From contig NZ_JAGQDH010000007.1 in assembly GCF_018069895.1 (NCBI RefSeq), positions 62,001 to 126,000 on the forward strand: DNA of 64,000 nt. Direction: 5' to 3'. The DNA is from Roseovarius autotrophicus. GTDB taxonomy: Bacteria > Pseudomonadota > Alphaproteobacteria > Rhodobacterales > Rhodobacteraceae. The notes under the pieces were generated by a model. It did no database searches. It worked only from the letters and a program-made list of their open reading frames with translations, and had not been told where the DNA came from. Position 1 is the stretch's first letter, and every line of letters begins with the position of its first letter. This document shows, in pieces, positions 1 through 9,278 of the stretch. Made by a program: the position numbers and the translations under genes.

Positions 1-2
1 GT

Positions 3-332
3 CGCTATGCCGACGAACGCGTGATGCGACGGCGGAATGGAGAGCTTTTCTGGTGCCGGGTGCGCGGGGCCTCGCTCACGCCCTCGGCCCCGTTTCAGCG
101 CGGGGTCTGGTCATTCGCCGATCTGTCGGAAGAGCGCCCCCTTGTGCGGCTGACCCAACGCGAACGTGAAGTGGCGATCCTGACCTGCCGGGGGCTGACC
201 TCCAAGGAAATCGGGCTGGAACTGGGGCTGAGCTATCGCACGGTAGAGGTCTATCGCGCGCGCCTGCTGGAAAAGTTCCATGCCCGCAAACTGGCTGAAC
301 TGGTGGCCAAGCTCTCGGGAATGCCTCTCTGA
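3..332 (+). CDS. PAS/LuxR-type DNA-binding regulator, C-terminal part (5' truncated by window edge)
   Basis: The frame is open to the left edge, so the true start lies outside the window; an internal GTG at 21 is not a credible start because coding sense continues upstream. The first ~25 visible residues (RRRNGELFWCRVRG) look like the end of a PAS sensor domain. The last ~60 residues are a LuxR/GerE helix-turn-helix: LTQREREVAILTCRGLTSKE, then IGLELGLSYRTVEVYRARLL. The protein is therefore probably a PAS-HTH transcription regulator. The signal it senses and its targets cannot be read from this fragment. It ends 117 bp before accB and shares its strand. Confidence 0.8.
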   Translation, partial: RYADERVMRRRNGELFWCRVRGASLTPSAPFQRGVWSFADLSEERPLVRLTQREREVAILTCRGLTSKEIGLELGLSYRTVEVYRARLLEKFHARKLAELVAKLSGMPL

Positions 333-449
333 GCCGCGCTCCCGCCACGGCAATTGGCCGCTTTTCTCATCCTCTCGCATGGCCTATAAGCGGCCAAACT
401 CACGCCATGCGGGCGCGCCGCGCCTGCCTTGCTCTCACCGAGGACGCAA

Positions 450-938
450 ATGTCGAACAAATCGCACGAATCGGACGTGGCCTTCATCAAGGCCCTCGCG
501 GAACTTCTCAACGAGAACGACCTGACCGAACTTTCGGTCAAGCGCGAATATGGCGAGGATGACACGCTTCAGGTGCGGGTAAGCCGCAAGGGCGAGGCCG
601 TGACCTATGCCGCCGCCCCCGCCCCCGTGACCCACACCGCCCCGGCTGCTGCCGCTGCGACTGCCGCCGCGCCTGTCGCCCCCGCCGAGGACCCGGCAAG
701 CCATCCCGGTGCCGTCACCTCGCCGATGGTGGGCACTGTCTACATGCAGGCCGAGCCGGGCGCGCCCGCCTTTGTCAGCGTCGGCGCGCAGGTGGCCGAG
801 GGCGATACCCTTCTGATCATCGAGGCGATGAAGACCATGAACCACATCCCCGCCCCGCGCGCGGGCACCGTCAAGCGCATCCTGATCGAGGATGGCGCGG
901 CAGTGGAATACGGCGCGCCCCTGATGATCATCGAGTGA
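450..938 (+). CDS. accB: Acetyl-CoA carboxylase biotin carboxyl carrier protein (BCCP)
   Basis: A 162-residue cytoplasmic carrier whose biotin moves carboxyl from AccC to the carboxyltransferase in the first step of fatty-acid synthesis. The N-terminal ~50 residues match BCCP, followed by an Ala/Pro-rich flexible linker (about 55-85) and a C-terminal biotinyl domain with the EAMKTMN motif; K128 is the biotinylation site. The ATG at 450 was preferred over an in-frame TTG at 429 because [20 protein letters not shown] is the usual family N-terminus. accC follows after 7 nt, so the two are surely cotranscribed. Confidence 0.96.
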   Translation: MSNKSHESDVAFIKALAELLNENDLTELSVKREYGEDDTLQVRVSRKGEAVTYAAAPAPVTHTAPAAAAATAAAPVAPAEDPASHPGAVTSPMVGTVYMQAEPGAPAFVSVGAQVAEGDTLLIIEAMKTMNHIPAPRAGTVKRILIEDGAAVEYGAPLMIIE

Positions 939-945
939 GGCACAC

Positions 946-2295
946 ATGTTCGACAAGATCCTTGTGGCCAACCGCGGCGAGATCGCGCTCCGGGTGATCC
1001 GCGCTGCGCGCGAGATGGGCATCGCCTCTGTCGCCGTCCATTCCACGGCGGATGCCGATGCGATGCATGTGCGCATGGCCGACGAATCGGTCTGCATCGG
1101 CCCGCCGCCATCGTCCGAGAGCTATCTGTCGATCCCCTCGATCATCGCCGCCTGTGAGATCACGGGCGCGCAGGCGATCCATCCGGGCTATGGGTTTCTC
1201 AGCGAAAACGCCAATTTCGTGCAGATCGTTGAGGATCACGGCCTGACCTTCGTCGGCCCCTCGGCGGAACATATCCGCATCATGGGCGACAAGATCACCG
1301 CCAAGGATACGATGAAGGCGCTTGGCGTGCCCTGTGTACCCGGCTCCGAAGGGGGCATTGCCGATATGGCTGCGGCCAAGGCGCTTTGTGCCGAGATCGG
1401 CTTTCCGGTGATCGTCAAGGCCACGGCGGGCGGCGGCGGACGCGGCATGAAGGTGGCGCGCGATGCCTCCGAGCTTGAAAAGGCATTCCTGACCGCGCGC
1501 TCCGAGGCCAAGGCCGCCTTTGGCAATGACGAGGTCTATATCGAGAAATACCTCACCACCCCGCGCCATATCGAGGTGCAGGTGTTTGGCGACGGCAAGG
1601 GCCGCGCGGTGCATCTGGGCGAGCGCGACTGTTCGCTGCAACGCCGTCACCAGAAAGTTCTCGAAGAGGCCCCCGGCCCCTGCATCACCGAGGAAGAGCG
1701 CGCGCGCATCGGCAAGATCTGTGCCGATGCCTGCGCCAACATCAGCTATCGCGGCGCGGGCACGATCGAGTTTCTCTACGAGAACGGAGAGTTCTTCTTC
1801 ATCGAGATGAACACGCGCTTGCAGGTAGAGCATCCCGTCACCGAGGCGATTTTCGGCGTGGATCTCGTGCAGGAACAGATCCGCGTGGCCGAGGGGCTGC
1901 CGATGTCGTTCACGCAAGACGACCTGCGTATCAACGGCCACGCCATCGAGGTTCGCATCAATGCCGAGAAACTGCCCGATTTCGCGCCGCGCCCCGGCCG
2001 GATCACGCAGTTTCACGCGCCGGGTGGTCTCGGCGTGCGGATGGATTCGGCGCTCTATGACGGCTACAAGATCCCGCCCTATTACGACAGTCTCATCGCC
2101 AAGCTGATTGTTCACGGGATCGACCGGCCCGCTGCGCTCAACCGACTGGCGCGCGCGCTTGGCGAGTTGATCGTGGACGGGGTGGACACGACGGTTCCGC
2201 TGTTCCACGCGCTCTTGCAGGAAGAGGACATCCAGCGCGGGATCTACAATATCCACTGGCTCGAACGCTGGCTGGAAACCAATCTCAGGGCGTGA
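946..2295 (+). CDS. accC: Biotin carboxylase subunit of acetyl-CoA carboxylase
   Basis: A 449-residue ATP-grasp enzyme that carboxylates the biotin on BCCP using bicarbonate and ATP. It begins [20 protein letters not shown], the canonical N-terminus, and carries the glycine-rich ATP loop [14 protein letters not shown], the [14 protein letters not shown] catalytic segment and the biotin-carboxylase C-terminal domain. Length matches the family. It lies 7 nt after accB, and its TGA overlaps the ATG of aat by one base (TGATG), which indicates translational coupling. Confidence 0.98.
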   Translation: MFDKILVANRGEIALRVIRAAREMGIASVAVHSTADADAMHVRMADESVCIGPPPSSESYLSIPSIIAACEITGAQAIHPGYGFLSENANFVQIVEDHGLTFVGPSAEHIRIMGDKITAKDTMKALGVPCVPGSEGGIADMAAAKALCAEIGFPVIVKATAGGGGRGMKVARDASELEKAFLTARSEAKAAFGNDEVYIEKYLTTPRHIEVQVFGDGKGRAVHLGERDCSLQRRHQKVLEEAPGPCITEEERARIGKICADACANISYRGAGTIEFLYENGEFFFIEMNTRLQVEHPVTEAIFGVDLVQEQIRVAEGLPMSFTQDDLRINGHAIEVRINAEKLPDFAPRPGRITQFHAPGGLGVRMDSALYDGYKIPPYYDSLIAKLIVHGIDRPAALNRLARALGELIVDGVDTTVPLFHALLQEEDIQRGIYNIHWLERWLETNLRA

Positions 2296-2936
2296 TGCCC
2301 GCCTTTCTGCCCCCGGAACTGCTGTTGCGCGCCTATGCCGGGGGCGTTTTCCCCATGGCCGAGCATCGTGACGACGCAGAGGTGTTCTGGGTCGATCCGA
2401 AACGGCGCGGCGTGCTGCCGCTCGACGGGTTCCACGTCTCTCGCTCGCTCGCGCGGCGGATGCGGCGGGGGGGCTACCGGGTGACGCTCGACGCGGATTT
2501 CAAAGGCGTTATCGATGCCTGCGCCGACCGGATGGATACCTGGATCAGCGCACCCATCCGCGCGGCCTATCTGGCCTTGCACGCGCGGGGGCACGCGCAT
2601 TCGCTGGAGGTGTGGGAGCAGGACGCGCTTGCGGGCGGGGTCTATGGCGTGACGCTGGGGCGGGCGTTTTTTGGCGAGAGCATGTTCTCGCGGCGCACCG
2701 ATGCCTCGAAACTGGCGCTCGCACATCTGGTGGACCATCTGCGCCGCTGCGGCTTTACCCTCTTCGACACGCAGTTCCTGACCGATCATCTGGCCAGCCT
2801 CGGCGCTATCGAGATCAGCCGCGCCGCCTATCACGCGCGGCTTGCGAAGGCGCTGTCAGGGGCGGCGGATATTCACGCGCTGCCGCTTGAGCGCGACCCG
2901 GTTCAGGTGGTGCAGCGCAGCACCCAGATATCATAG
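2295..2936 (+). CDS. aat: Leucyl/phenylalanyl-tRNA-protein transferase
   Basis: A 213-residue N-end-rule enzyme that transfers Leu or Phe from aminoacyl-tRNA to proteins with N-terminal Arg or Lys, marking them for ClpAP. It shows the family signatures LLLRAYAGGVFPMAEHRD, VFWVDPKRRGVLPL, GGVYGVTLGRAFFGESMFS and LFDTQFLTDHLASLGA. A GTG at 2292 is also possible, but the ATG at 2295 overlaps the accC stop. Its last 34 bp overlap the end of the opposing DUF2155 gene. The accB-accC-aat order is common in Rhodobacterales. Confidence 0.97.
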   Translation: MPAFLPPELLLRAYAGGVFPMAEHRDDAEVFWVDPKRRGVLPLDGFHVSRSLARRMRRGGYRVTLDADFKGVIDACADRMDTWISAPIRAAYLALHARGHAHSLEVWEQDALAGGVYGVTLGRAFFGESMFSRRTDASKLALAHLVDHLRRCGFTLFDTQFLTDHLASLGAIEISRAAYHARLAKALSGAADIHALPLERDPVQVVQRSTQIS

Positions 2937-3262
2937 CGCGGGTGTTCCAGCGCGTTAAGCGCAGGCGATGAGGCCAGCATCCAGCCCGAAAAGAGCACCG
3001 TTCCAGTCTCTGTCGCGCGGATATTGAGGAGGGCATAGGCGTCGCTGGCCAGGTTTTCCATGGGATAGCGACACTCCCCCAGTTCCACCGTCAGAGGGCC
3101 GAATTCCGCCGCCTCGCCATTTGCAAGCTCCAGATCACGCACCTCGGTGGTGATCTTGTCCAGCGCACGCAGAACTGCGCCCGTGCCCGGCGCTGCCGCC
3201 TCCTGCGCCGCGACCGGAACGGCCAGCACGAGAGCGCCAAGCGCCGCGATCATCCGCCTCAT
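2903..3262 (-). CDS. DUF2155 domain protein, secreted
   Basis: A 119-residue protein with a signal peptide (MRRMIAALGALVLAVPVAAQ, probable cleavage near residue 19-20). It has the DUF2155 core with GECRYP, FSGWMLASSPALNALEHPRYDIWVLRC and paired cysteines that could form a periplasmic disulfide. Its function is unknown; the family is typical of Alphaproteobacteria. Its ATG overlaps the mlaD stop by 4 nt, making it the last gene of the NDUFA12-mlaD-DUF2155 operon. That placement hints at an envelope role, but this is inference only. Confidence 0.88.
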   Translation of the reverse strand: MRRMIAALGALVLAVPVAAQEAAAPGTGAVLRALDKITTEVRDLELANGEAAEFGPLTVELGECRYPMENLASDAYALLNIRATETGTVLFSGWMLASSPALNALEHPRYDIWVLRCTT

Positions 3263-3705
3263 TCGTCGCTGCCCGTAACGAATTTCATCAGGAGCGACAC
3301 GAGACTGATAGAGCCTTGGGTGAATTCGATCTCGTCGCCCGCCTCGAAATGGAAAGGCGAACCACCGGGCAGGATCTCGACATAGTTGCCGCCCAGCAAC
3401 CCCTCGGAAGAGATCGCCACCGCGCTGTCATCGGGCACGTTGATACCGTTACGCACGGTAAAGACGGCCTTGGCACGATAGGTCTCGGGATCAAGCCGAA
3501 GATCGGCCACACGTCCCACCTTGACGCCTGCAAGGCGCACATCCGTGCCCACACTCACCCCATCGGCGCTGCGGAAGGAAGCGGTGAGGCTGTAGTCACC
3601 GCCACCGCCGGTCATGCCGGTTGTCTTGCCCGCATAGACAAGAAAGCCGACCGCCACGACGAGCACAAGCCCACCCACCAGGATCTCTGCCTTGTTCTCG
3701 GACAT
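3259..3705 (-). CDS. mlaD: MlaD-family outer-membrane lipid asymmetry protein (MCE domain)
   Basis: A 148-residue inner-membrane-anchored periplasmic protein of the Mla system, which traffics phospholipid between the inner and outer membranes. One N-terminal membrane helix (about 5-25: EILVGGLVLVVAVGFLVYAG) precedes an MCE domain containing VSVGTDVRLAGVKVGRV and SSEGLLGGNYVEILPGG. The start MSENKAEI at 3705 is used because 28 further upstream codons are Arg-rich non-coding sequence that overlaps the next gene. The MlaEFBC partners are not in this window. Confidence 0.93.
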   Translation of the reverse strand: MSENKAEILVGGLVLVVAVGFLVYAGKTTGMTGGGGDYSLTASFRSADGVSVGTDVRLAGVKVGRVADLRLDPETYRAKAVFTVRNGINVPDDSAVAISSEGLLGGNYVEILPGGSPFHFEAGDEIEFTQGSISLVSLLMKFVTGSDE

Positions 3706-3715
3706 GCTGACGCCC

Positions 3716-4099
3716 CTATTCCGGCTGCCACGCCTCGTAATCGCGCCGCTCCGCCGGGGTTGCGCGCCGGATCGACCCGGCGGGCGCATAGGCCAAGGGC
3801 GTTCCGGTCAGGTTTTCCTGATGCGGTTTTTCCCAAGCCTTGCGCGGCAGGGGGCGCTCGGACGGCGACTCGGCAAAGGTGTGGTGCAGCCAGCCATGCC
3901 AGTCGGGGCCCACACGGCTCGCCTCAGCCTCGCCGTTGAAGATCACCCAGCGGCGCTTGCCGTCGCGGCTCTGGTAGAAAACGTTGCCCTGCTCATCCTC
4001 GCCCACGCGCACACCCTTGCGCCAGGTATAGAACTGGGTGTTGAGCGTCTGCCCGTTCCACCAGGTGACGGCGCGCAACAGCGTGTTTAGAATACCCAT
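3716..4099 (-). CDS. NDUFA12-like NADH:ubiquinone oxidoreductase accessory subunit
   Basis: A 127-residue homologue of the mitochondrial complex I subunit NDUFA12 (B17.2). Characteristic segments are [50 protein letters not shown] and [11 protein letters not shown]. Such alphaproteobacterial homologues are bound to respiratory complex I. The gene leads the leftward operon with mlaD (10 nt downstream) and DUF2155. The function is inferred from family membership; no nuo genes are nearby. Confidence 0.92.
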   Translation of the reverse strand: MGILNTLLRAVTWWNGQTLNTQFYTWRKGVRVGEDEQGNVFYQSRDGKRRWVIFNGEAEASRVGPDWHGWLHHTFAESPSERPLPRKAWEKPHQENLTGTPLAYAPAGSIRRATPAERRDYEAWQPE

Positions 4100-4182
4100 G
4101 GACGACTCCTGACTCGTGTCACGACCTTATAGGACGAAGCGCACCACAAGGTCCAGATGCCCGAGGGTCGCGGGGAACGACG

Positions 4183-4539
4183 TCAGACCGGGGCGCGGGC
4201 GGTCAACTCGATCTCGATGCGGTATTTCGGGTCGATCAGATTGCATTCCACCATGGTCGCGGCCGGCGGGTTGGCGCCGAAGGTCTCGCGCAGGATCGGC
4301 CAGCAGGGTTCGAACTCGGTGGCATCGGGAAGGTAGTAGGTCACGCGCACCGCGTCGCCAAACCCTGCCCCCGCCTCTGCGAGCGCCTTCTCGATGGTGG
4401 CAAGCGCCGCGCGGCATTGCTCGGTCACCGTGTCGCCCTGCCCGACCGTGCCTGCAACGTGCACAAGGCCGCCCGCCACCACCGCACGCGCGTACCCGAT
4501 CTTTTCCTCGAAAGGACTACCCGAAAAAATCCGCTTCAT
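4183..4539 (-). CDS. RidA-family (YjgF/YER057c/UK114) protein
   Basis: A 118-residue RidA-like protein. Family members hydrolyse reactive enamine/imine intermediates and so prevent damage to PLP enzymes. The segments GLVHVAGTVGQGD, RVTYYLPDATEF and PAATMVECNLIDPKYRIEIE fit the family, but the Arg typical of true RidA at the position after xPPA is not clearly present, so the exact activity is uncertain. The ATG at 4539 has a GGAG seven bases upstream, better than a GTG at 4551. It lies 62 bp downstream of clpX on the same strand, separated by a G10/C10 tract. Confidence 0.88.
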   Translation of the reverse strand: MKRIFSGSPFEEKIGYARAVVAGGLVHVAGTVGQGDTVTEQCRAALATIEKALAEAGAGFGDAVRVTYYLPDATEFEPCWPILRETFGANPPAATMVECNLIDPKYRIEIELTARAPV

Positions 4540-4601
4540 GTCTTGCTCCACAAAACAGGGGGGGGGGCGGCACCCCGCCTTGTCCGGCCCGTGTGCCGGG
4601 A

Positions 4602-5867
4602 TCAGCCGGCGCTCTTGCCTTCCTTCTTGCCGCGCGTCTCGGCATAGATGACAAGCGGGGCCGCGTCGGAATTCACCGCCTCTTCGTTCACCACCACCTC
4701 CTCGACATTCGAGAGGCTGGGCAGGTCGAACATGGTATCAAGCAGGATATCCTCGAGGATCGAGCGTAAGCCCCGCGCGCCGGTCTTGCGGGCGATGGCG
4801 CGCTTGGCGATGGCCTTGAGCGCGTCGTCGGTGAAGCTGAGCTTGGTGCCTTCCATCTCGAAAAGGCGCTGATATTGCTTCACAAGCGCGTTCTTGGGCT
4901 CGGTCAGAATGATAACAAGCGCCTCTTCGTCGAGATCCTCGAGCGTCGCGAGCACCGGCAGACGGCCGACGAACTCGGGGATCAGACCGAACTTGAGCAG
5001 GTCCTCCGGCTCCAGATCCTTGAAGATCTCGCCCACACCGCGCGAATCGTTGTCGCGCACATCGGCGCCGAAGCCCATGGCGCTGCCCTTGCCGCGCTGC
5101 GCGATGATCTTGTCGAGCCCGGCAAAGGCGCCGCCGCAGATGAACAGGATATTGGTGGTGTCCACCTGCAGGAATTCCTGCTGCGGATGCTTGCGCCCGC
5201 CCTGCGGCGGCACACTGGCCACGGTGCCCTCCATCAGTTTCAGCAGCGCCTGCTGCACGCCCTCGCCCGACACGTCACGGGTGATCGAAGGGTTTTCCGA
5301 CTTGCGGGTGATCTTGTCCACCTCGTCGATATAGACGATGCCGCGCTGCGCGCGTTCGACATTGTATTCGCTGGACTGCAACAGTTTCAGGATGATGTTC
5401 TCGACATCCTCGCCCACATAGCCCGCCTCGGTCAGCGTGGTGGCATCGGCCATGGTAAAGGGCACGTCGAGGATGCGCGCCAGCGTCTGCGCCAGCAGCG
5501 TCTTGCCGCAGCCGGTAGGGCCAATGAGCAGGATATTGGATTTCTGCAACTCGATGTCGTTCTTGCCCGACTGGTTGAGCCGCTTGTAGTGGTTGTGCAC
5601 CGCGACAGAGAGCACCCGCTTGGCGCGTGCCTGACCGATGACGTAATCATCGAGCACCTTGCAGATGTCATGCGGCGAAGGCACGCCATCGGTGGCCTTG
5701 AGACCGGCGCTCTTGGTCTCTTCGCGGATGATGTCCATGCACAGTTCGACGCACTCGTCGCAGATGAACACCGTGGGTCCCGCGATCAGCTTGCGCACCT
5801 CGTGCTGGCTCTTGCCGCAGAAGCTGCAATAGAGCGTGTTCTTGCTGTCGCCGGAATTGTTCGCCAT
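4602..5867 (-). CDS. clpX: ATP-dependent Clp protease ATP-binding subunit ClpX
   Basis: A 421-residue AAA+ unfoldase. It has the N-terminal C4 zinc-binding domain ([11 protein letters not shown] and [10 protein letters not shown]), Walker A GPTGCGKT, Walker [10 protein letters not shown], a C-terminal sensor-2 segment ([15 protein letters not shown]) and full family length. It recognises tagged substrates, unfolds them and feeds them to ClpP. clpP lies 122 bp upstream on the same strand, in the standard order. A 22-bp perfect palindrome between the two (5963-5984) may attenuate read-through. Confidence 0.98.
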   Translation of the reverse strand: MANNSGDSKNTLYCSFCGKSQHEVRKLIAGPTVFICDECVELCMDIIREETKSAGLKATDGVPSPHDICKVLDDYVIGQARAKRVLSVAVHNHYKRLNQSGKNDIELQKSNILLIGPTGCGKTLLAQTLARILDVPFTMADATTLTEAGYVGEDVENIILKLLQSSEYNVERAQRGIVYIDEVDKITRKSENPSITRDVSGEGVQQALLKLMEGTVASVPPQGGRKHPQQEFLQVDTTNILFICGGAFAGLDKIIAQRGKGSAMGFGADVRDNDSRGVGEIFKDLEPEDLLKFGLIPEFVGRLPVLATLEDLDEEALVIILTEPKNALVKQYQRLFEMEGTKLSFTDDALKAIAKRAIARKTGARGLRSILEDILLDTMFDLPSLSNVEEVVVNEEAVNSDAAPLVIYAETRGKKEGKSAG

Positions 5868-5962
5868 GGCTTTCCTTTCAGCGCCGCTGCCCGCGCGTCA
5901 TCTCGTCTTGTGCCTCCGGCCAGCTTAAGTCAGGGCGGAAAGCACCACAATGCGAATTTCGA

Positions 5963-5984
5963 GATCGCCCGTGCACGGGCGATC
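5963..5984 (-). terminator. Palindromic hairpin between clpP and clpX
   Basis: A perfect 22-bp self-complementary sequence (arms GATCGCCCG / CGGGCGATC around TGCA) sits 6 bp after the clpP stop. It can fold as a 9-bp stem with a 4-nt loop. No T-run follows on the minus strand, so it may be a weak terminator, an mRNA-stabilising 3' end for clpP, or a processing site separating clpP from clpX. Confidence 0.5.
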
Positions 5985-5989
5985 ACCGA

Positions 5990-6625
5990 TCATTTGTCGT
6001 CGCCCTCTCCCGGTTTCACACGGTTGGCAACGATTTCATCGATCAGGCCCCAGTCCTTGGCCTCTTCGGGCGACATGAAGTTGTCGCGCTCGAGCGCGGC
6101 CTCGACCGACTCGAATTTCTGCCCGGTGTGGCGGACGTAGATTTCGTTCAGCCGGTCCTTGAGCTTTTGCGTCTCGCGGGCGTGGATCATGATGTCAGTG
6201 GCCTGTCCCTGATAGCCGCCAGAGGGCTGGTGCACCATGACCCGGCTGTTGGGCAGCGAAAAGCGCATCCCCGGCTCGCCCGCCGTCAGCAGCAGCGAAC
6301 CCATGCTCGCCGCCTGACCCACGACAAGCGTGCTGACCTTTGGCTTGATGTATTGCATCGTGTCGTAGATCGACAGACCAGAGGTGACCACGCCGCCGGG
6401 GCTGTTGATATACATGCTGATTTCCTTGGACGGATTTTCCGCCTCAAGATGCAGCAGTTGCGCGACGATCAGGCTCGACATGCCGTCATGCACCGGCCCG
6501 CTGAGAAAGATGATCCGCTCCTTCAGAAGCCGCGAGAAGATATCATAGGCGCGCTCGCCCCGGCTGGTTTGTTCCACGACCATGGGCACAAGGGTATTCA
6601 TGTATGTCTCGAAAGGGTCTCTCAT
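5990..6625 (-). CDS. clpP: ATP-dependent Clp protease proteolytic subunit ClpP
   Basis: A 211-residue serine peptidase. The nucleophile motif [11 protein letters not shown] (catalytic Ser), the histidine motif [18 protein letters not shown] and the downstream Asp region are intact. The ATG at 6625 ([20 protein letters not shown]) is used; the frame stays open for 40 more codons, but that stretch is not family-like and would run into the divergent regulator's promoter. A second in-frame ATG (MNTLVPM) is a possible alternative start. It forms the double heptameric barrel served by ClpX, encoded downstream. Confidence 0.97.
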   Translation of the reverse strand: MRDPFETYMNTLVPMVVEQTSRGERAYDIFSRLLKERIIFLSGPVHDGMSSLIVAQLLHLEAENPSKEISMYINSPGGVVTSGLSIYDTMQYIKPKVSTLVVGQAASMGSLLLTAGEPGMRFSLPNSRVMVHQPSGGYQGQATDIMIHARETQKLKDRLNEIYVRHTGQKFESVEAALERDNFMSPEEAKDWGLIDEIVANRVKPGEGDDK

Positions 6626-6833
6626 CCTGTCCCGCCTGCTGGTTTCTCCCGGACCCCGAAAGGCACGAGTCGTAAAAATAAACCGATCATAGCGACCGGT
6701 GGCTAACGGAGTCTTAGTGGCGCGCCCCACCCCCTGCAAGGGCACGCGCGCAATTGGGGCACTCTCTCACGGCTTTGTCGATTGCCGCACGGCACAGATG
6801 AAAGTAAATATCAGGCGCGAGGATGATACCAGA

Positions 6834-7181
6834 ATGACACTGCCAGATCTCTCCGTTGCCGATGCCGACATGGCGCAGATGCAGCAAAGCGCGCAGGAGG
6901 CTGCGGATTTTCTGCGTGCGCTCGGCCATGAGGGGCGGCTTATGATGCTCTGCCATCTGGTGCCGGGCGAAAAATCGGTCAGCGAACTGGAACTGCTGCT
7001 GGGTGCGCGTCAGGCAGCGGTATCTCAGCAACTGGCGAGGCTGCGGCACGAAGGGCTGGTGCAGACGCGGCGCGACGGCAAGACCATCTATTACAGCCTT
7101 TCGGACCCGCGCGCGCTGCGGATCCTCGAAGTGCTTTACGAGATGTTCTGCGCCCCTGACAGGCAGGGGCGCAGACCGTAA
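6834..7181 (+). CDS. ArsR/SmtB-family regulator of the SqrR/BigR persulfide-sensing type
   Basis: A 115-residue winged-helix repressor. Residues about 48-90 (KSVSELELLLGARQAAVSQQ, LARLRHEGLVQTRRDGKTIY) form the HTH and wing. It lacks the ELCVC metal motif of classical ArsR. Two cysteines, C40 (RLMMLCHL) and C106 (LYEMFCAP), fall at the positions of the C41/C107 pair that forms a tetrasulfide link in Rhodobacter SqrR and its BigR relatives. The ATG at 6834 is preferred; an ATG at 6798 is possible but has no clear ribosome site. It is divergent from clpP. Function is inferred from homology. Confidence 0.85.
   Translation: MTLPDLSVADADMAQMQQSAQEAADFLRALGHEGRLMMLCHLVPGEKSVSELELLLGARQAAVSQQLARLRHEGLVQTRRDGKTIYYSLSDPRALRILEVLYEMFCAPDRQGRRP
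7148..7174. terminator. Strong 11-bp hairpin between convergent genes
   Basis: Perfect inverted repeat with arms CTGCGCCCCTG (7148-7158) and CAGGGGCGCAG (7164-7174) around a 5-nt loop. It lies inside the last codons of the ArsR-type gene, just before the convergent gene ends at 7185, so it could terminate transcription from both sides. There is no U-tract. Confidence 0.55.
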
Positions 7182-7184
7182 GGC

Positions 7185-7769
7185 TCAGGCCGGTTCGACC
7201 GATTTGCCCACCTCGAACGCGGCGAATTTCTCGTCCAGGTCTGTATGGTTCACATGGTTGGCATAGTTCGAGATCGTCTTGACCGCGAGGGCGAGGATGA
7301 TTTCGAGAATATGCACATCGCCATAGCCCGCGGATTTGAACGCCTCGGCCTCGGCCTTTGTCGGCAGGCCGCGCGTCTCCCACATGTGGTGCGTGAAATT
7401 GCGCAGCGCCTCAAGTTTGGCATCATCGAGCGGCTTGCCATCACGCATCGCCTGCGTATGTGCCTCCGACAGCTTTGACACCTTGACCGCCAGCATCGAA
7501 TGGGCGGCGGTGCAGTAGTCGCACCCATTGGCCTCGGAGATCGTCAGAAACACCACCTCCTGTTCCGGCGGGGTGAAATGGCCTTGCTCGCGAAACAGCG
7601 CGTAGCCGTGCAGATAGGTGCTCAGAAGCCCCGGATCGTTGGCCATGCCCCGATACATGTTCGGCACGAATCCCAGCTTGGCGCGCGCCCCATCAAGCAA
7701 GTCCTTCGCCTTGCCCTGGGCGGTCTCGTCACTTACTTGCGGAAGGTCAACCTTGTACTCGGCAGTCAT
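7185..7769 (-). CDS. Carboxymuconolactone decarboxylase (CMD/AhpD-like) family protein
   Basis: A 194-residue all-helical protein with the AhpD-type active motif NGCDYCTAAHS (CxxC followed by His three residues later), typical of peroxidase-related members of this family. Such proteins handle peroxides or act as thiol-disulfide partners; the substrate is not predictable here. The start is ATG 7769, preceded by a strong ribosome site (AGGAGG, 5 nt upstream). It converges with the SqrR-like regulator gene (stops 3 bp apart). Confidence 0.9.
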   Translation of the reverse strand: MTAEYKVDLPQVSDETAQGKAKDLLDGARAKLGFVPNMYRGMANDPGLLSTYLHGYALFREQGHFTPPEQEVVFLTISEANGCDYCTAAHSMLAVKVSKLSEAHTQAMRDGKPLDDAKLEALRNFTHHMWETRGLPTKAEAEAFKSAGYGDVHILEIILALAVKTISNYANHVNHTDLDEKFAAFEVGKSVEPA

Positions 7770-7940
7770 CTGCGCCTCCTTTGATTGCGGCACCGCGATA
7801 GCTATGACGTGCCGGAGAGGAAGAAAACAGCCGGACCCTTCACCAGATCGTGAGTACCGTGCCCAGACGCGAAACCGGCTGTGCGGATATGCTCAGCGGC
7901 GAAGCCGGTCCGGCGTGCCTGCGCTCCTGGCTGCCCGGGA

Positions 7941-9176
7941 TCAGATCCGTTCCTGCGTGTGCCGCCGCAACTCTGCCCGCGCCACCTGACGGCGATGCAC
8001 CGCGTCCGGCCCGTCAGCGAGGCGCAACGTGCGCACATGATGCCACATCGCCGCCAGCGGCACGTCCTGCGAAATGCCCTGCGCGCCGAACATCTGCACC
8101 GCCTCGTCAATCACCCTGAGCGCCACGCGCGGGGCCACCACCTTGATCTGGTGAATCCAGGGCGCTGCGGCGCGCGCGTCGCCCCTGTCCATCATCCACG
8201 CGGCCTTGAGACACAAAAGCCGCGCCTGCTCGATCTCCATGCGGGCCTCGGCGATGATGTCGTAATTCGCACCAAGCTGCGCCAACGGCTTGCCGAAAGC
8301 CTCCCGCGACAGGCTGCGTTTGCACAGCATTTCAAGCGCCGCCTCGGCCAGCCCGATCGCGCGCATGCAGTGGTGTATCCGCCCCGGTCCAAGCCGCCCC
8401 TGCGCGATCTCGAACCCCCGCCCCTCGCCCAGAAGCATGTTTTCCACCGGCACGCGCACGCCGGTGAACCGGATATGCATATGCCCGTGCGGCGCATCAT
8501 CATGGCCGTAAACCTCCATCGCGCGCAACTTTTCGATGCCGGGGCTATCTGCGGGCACGACGATCATCGAATGGCGCTGATGCTTGGGCAGGTTGTCACC
8601 GCCGGTGCGCACCATCACGATATAGACTGCACAGCGCGGATCGCCCGCGCCGGTCGCCCACCATTTCTCGCCGTCGAGCACATATTCCGCGCCCTCGCGG
8701 CGGCAGGACATGGTGATATTGGTGGCGTCGGAACTCGCCACATCCGGCTCGGTCATCAGATAGGCAGACCGGATCTCGCCCGTCAGCAGCGGCTTGAGCC
8801 AGCGCTCTTTCATCGCCACCGTGCCGTAGCGATGAAACACCTCCATGTTGCCCGTGTCCGGCGCGTTGCAGTTGAACACCTCCGGCGCGAGCGGGCTCTT
8901 GCCCATCTCCTCGGCGAAATAGGCGTATTCCACGGTGCTGAGGCCAAAGCCCGCCTCGCCCTCGGTCAGCCAGAAATTCCACAAGCCATCGGCTTTCGCC
9001 CGCGCCTTCAGCCCGTCGAGGATGTCCGCCTGCCGGGGTGTGAACTGCCAGCGGTCGCCCTTCTCCACCTCGGCGTGAAATTCCGCCTCCAGGGGCGCGA
9101 TCTCGTCGCGCACCATCGCTGCGACCCGCTCCAACCGCGCGCGCATCTCGGGGCGCATCCCAAGGTTCATTTCCAT
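7941..9176 (-). CDS. Acyl-CoA dehydrogenase
   Basis: A 411-residue flavoprotein of the acyl-CoA dehydrogenase family. Visible motifs are [17 protein letters not shown] (FAD/substrate segment), [13 protein letters not shown], a [20 protein letters not shown] helix and [17 protein letters not shown] near the C-terminus. It resembles the ACAD10/11-like subgroup rather than short-chain butyryl enzymes; the acyl substrate is unknown. A clear GGAGG lies upstream of the ATG at 9176. It is the last gene of a leftward run that includes two saccharopine-type dehydrogenases, so a role late in lysine or branched acid breakdown is possible but unproven. Confidence 0.93.
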   Translation of the reverse strand: MEMNLGMRPEMRARLERVAAMVRDEIAPLEAEFHAEVEKGDRWQFTPRQADILDGLKARAKADGLWNFWLTEGEAGFGLSTVEYAYFAEEMGKSPLAPEVFNCNAPDTGNMEVFHRYGTVAMKERWLKPLLTGEIRSAYLMTEPDVASSDATNITMSCRREGAEYVLDGEKWWATGAGDPRCAVYIVMVRTGGDNLPKHQRHSMIVVPADSPGIEKLRAMEVYGHDDAPHGHMHIRFTGVRVPVENMLLGEGRGFEIAQGRLGPGRIHHCMRAIGLAEAALEMLCKRSLSREAFGKPLAQLGANYDIIAEARMEIEQARLLCLKAAWMMDRGDARAAAPWIHQIKVVAPRVALRVIDEAVQMFGAQGISQDVPLAAMWHHVRTLRLADGPDAVHRRQVARAELRRHTQERI

Positions 9177-9278
9177 CCCGCTTTCCTCCTCGATGTCGCG
9201 CCAGACTGAGCGTCTTCCGCATCCGAAGGCAAGCCCTGATCTGCGCCGCCGACAGGCCCGAACGGCGATACCGGGCCC

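Noticed and set aside
928-2256. Long minus-strand open frame (442 codons) opposite accC
   Set aside because: It is the complementary shadow of a highly conserved GC-rich gene; its translation has no family-like sequence.
9255-9277. Short inverted repeat GGCCCG/CGGGCC between the P1 peptidase and acyl-CoA dehydrogenase genes
   Set aside because: Six base pairs with a 11-nt loop are expected by chance in DNA of this GC content.
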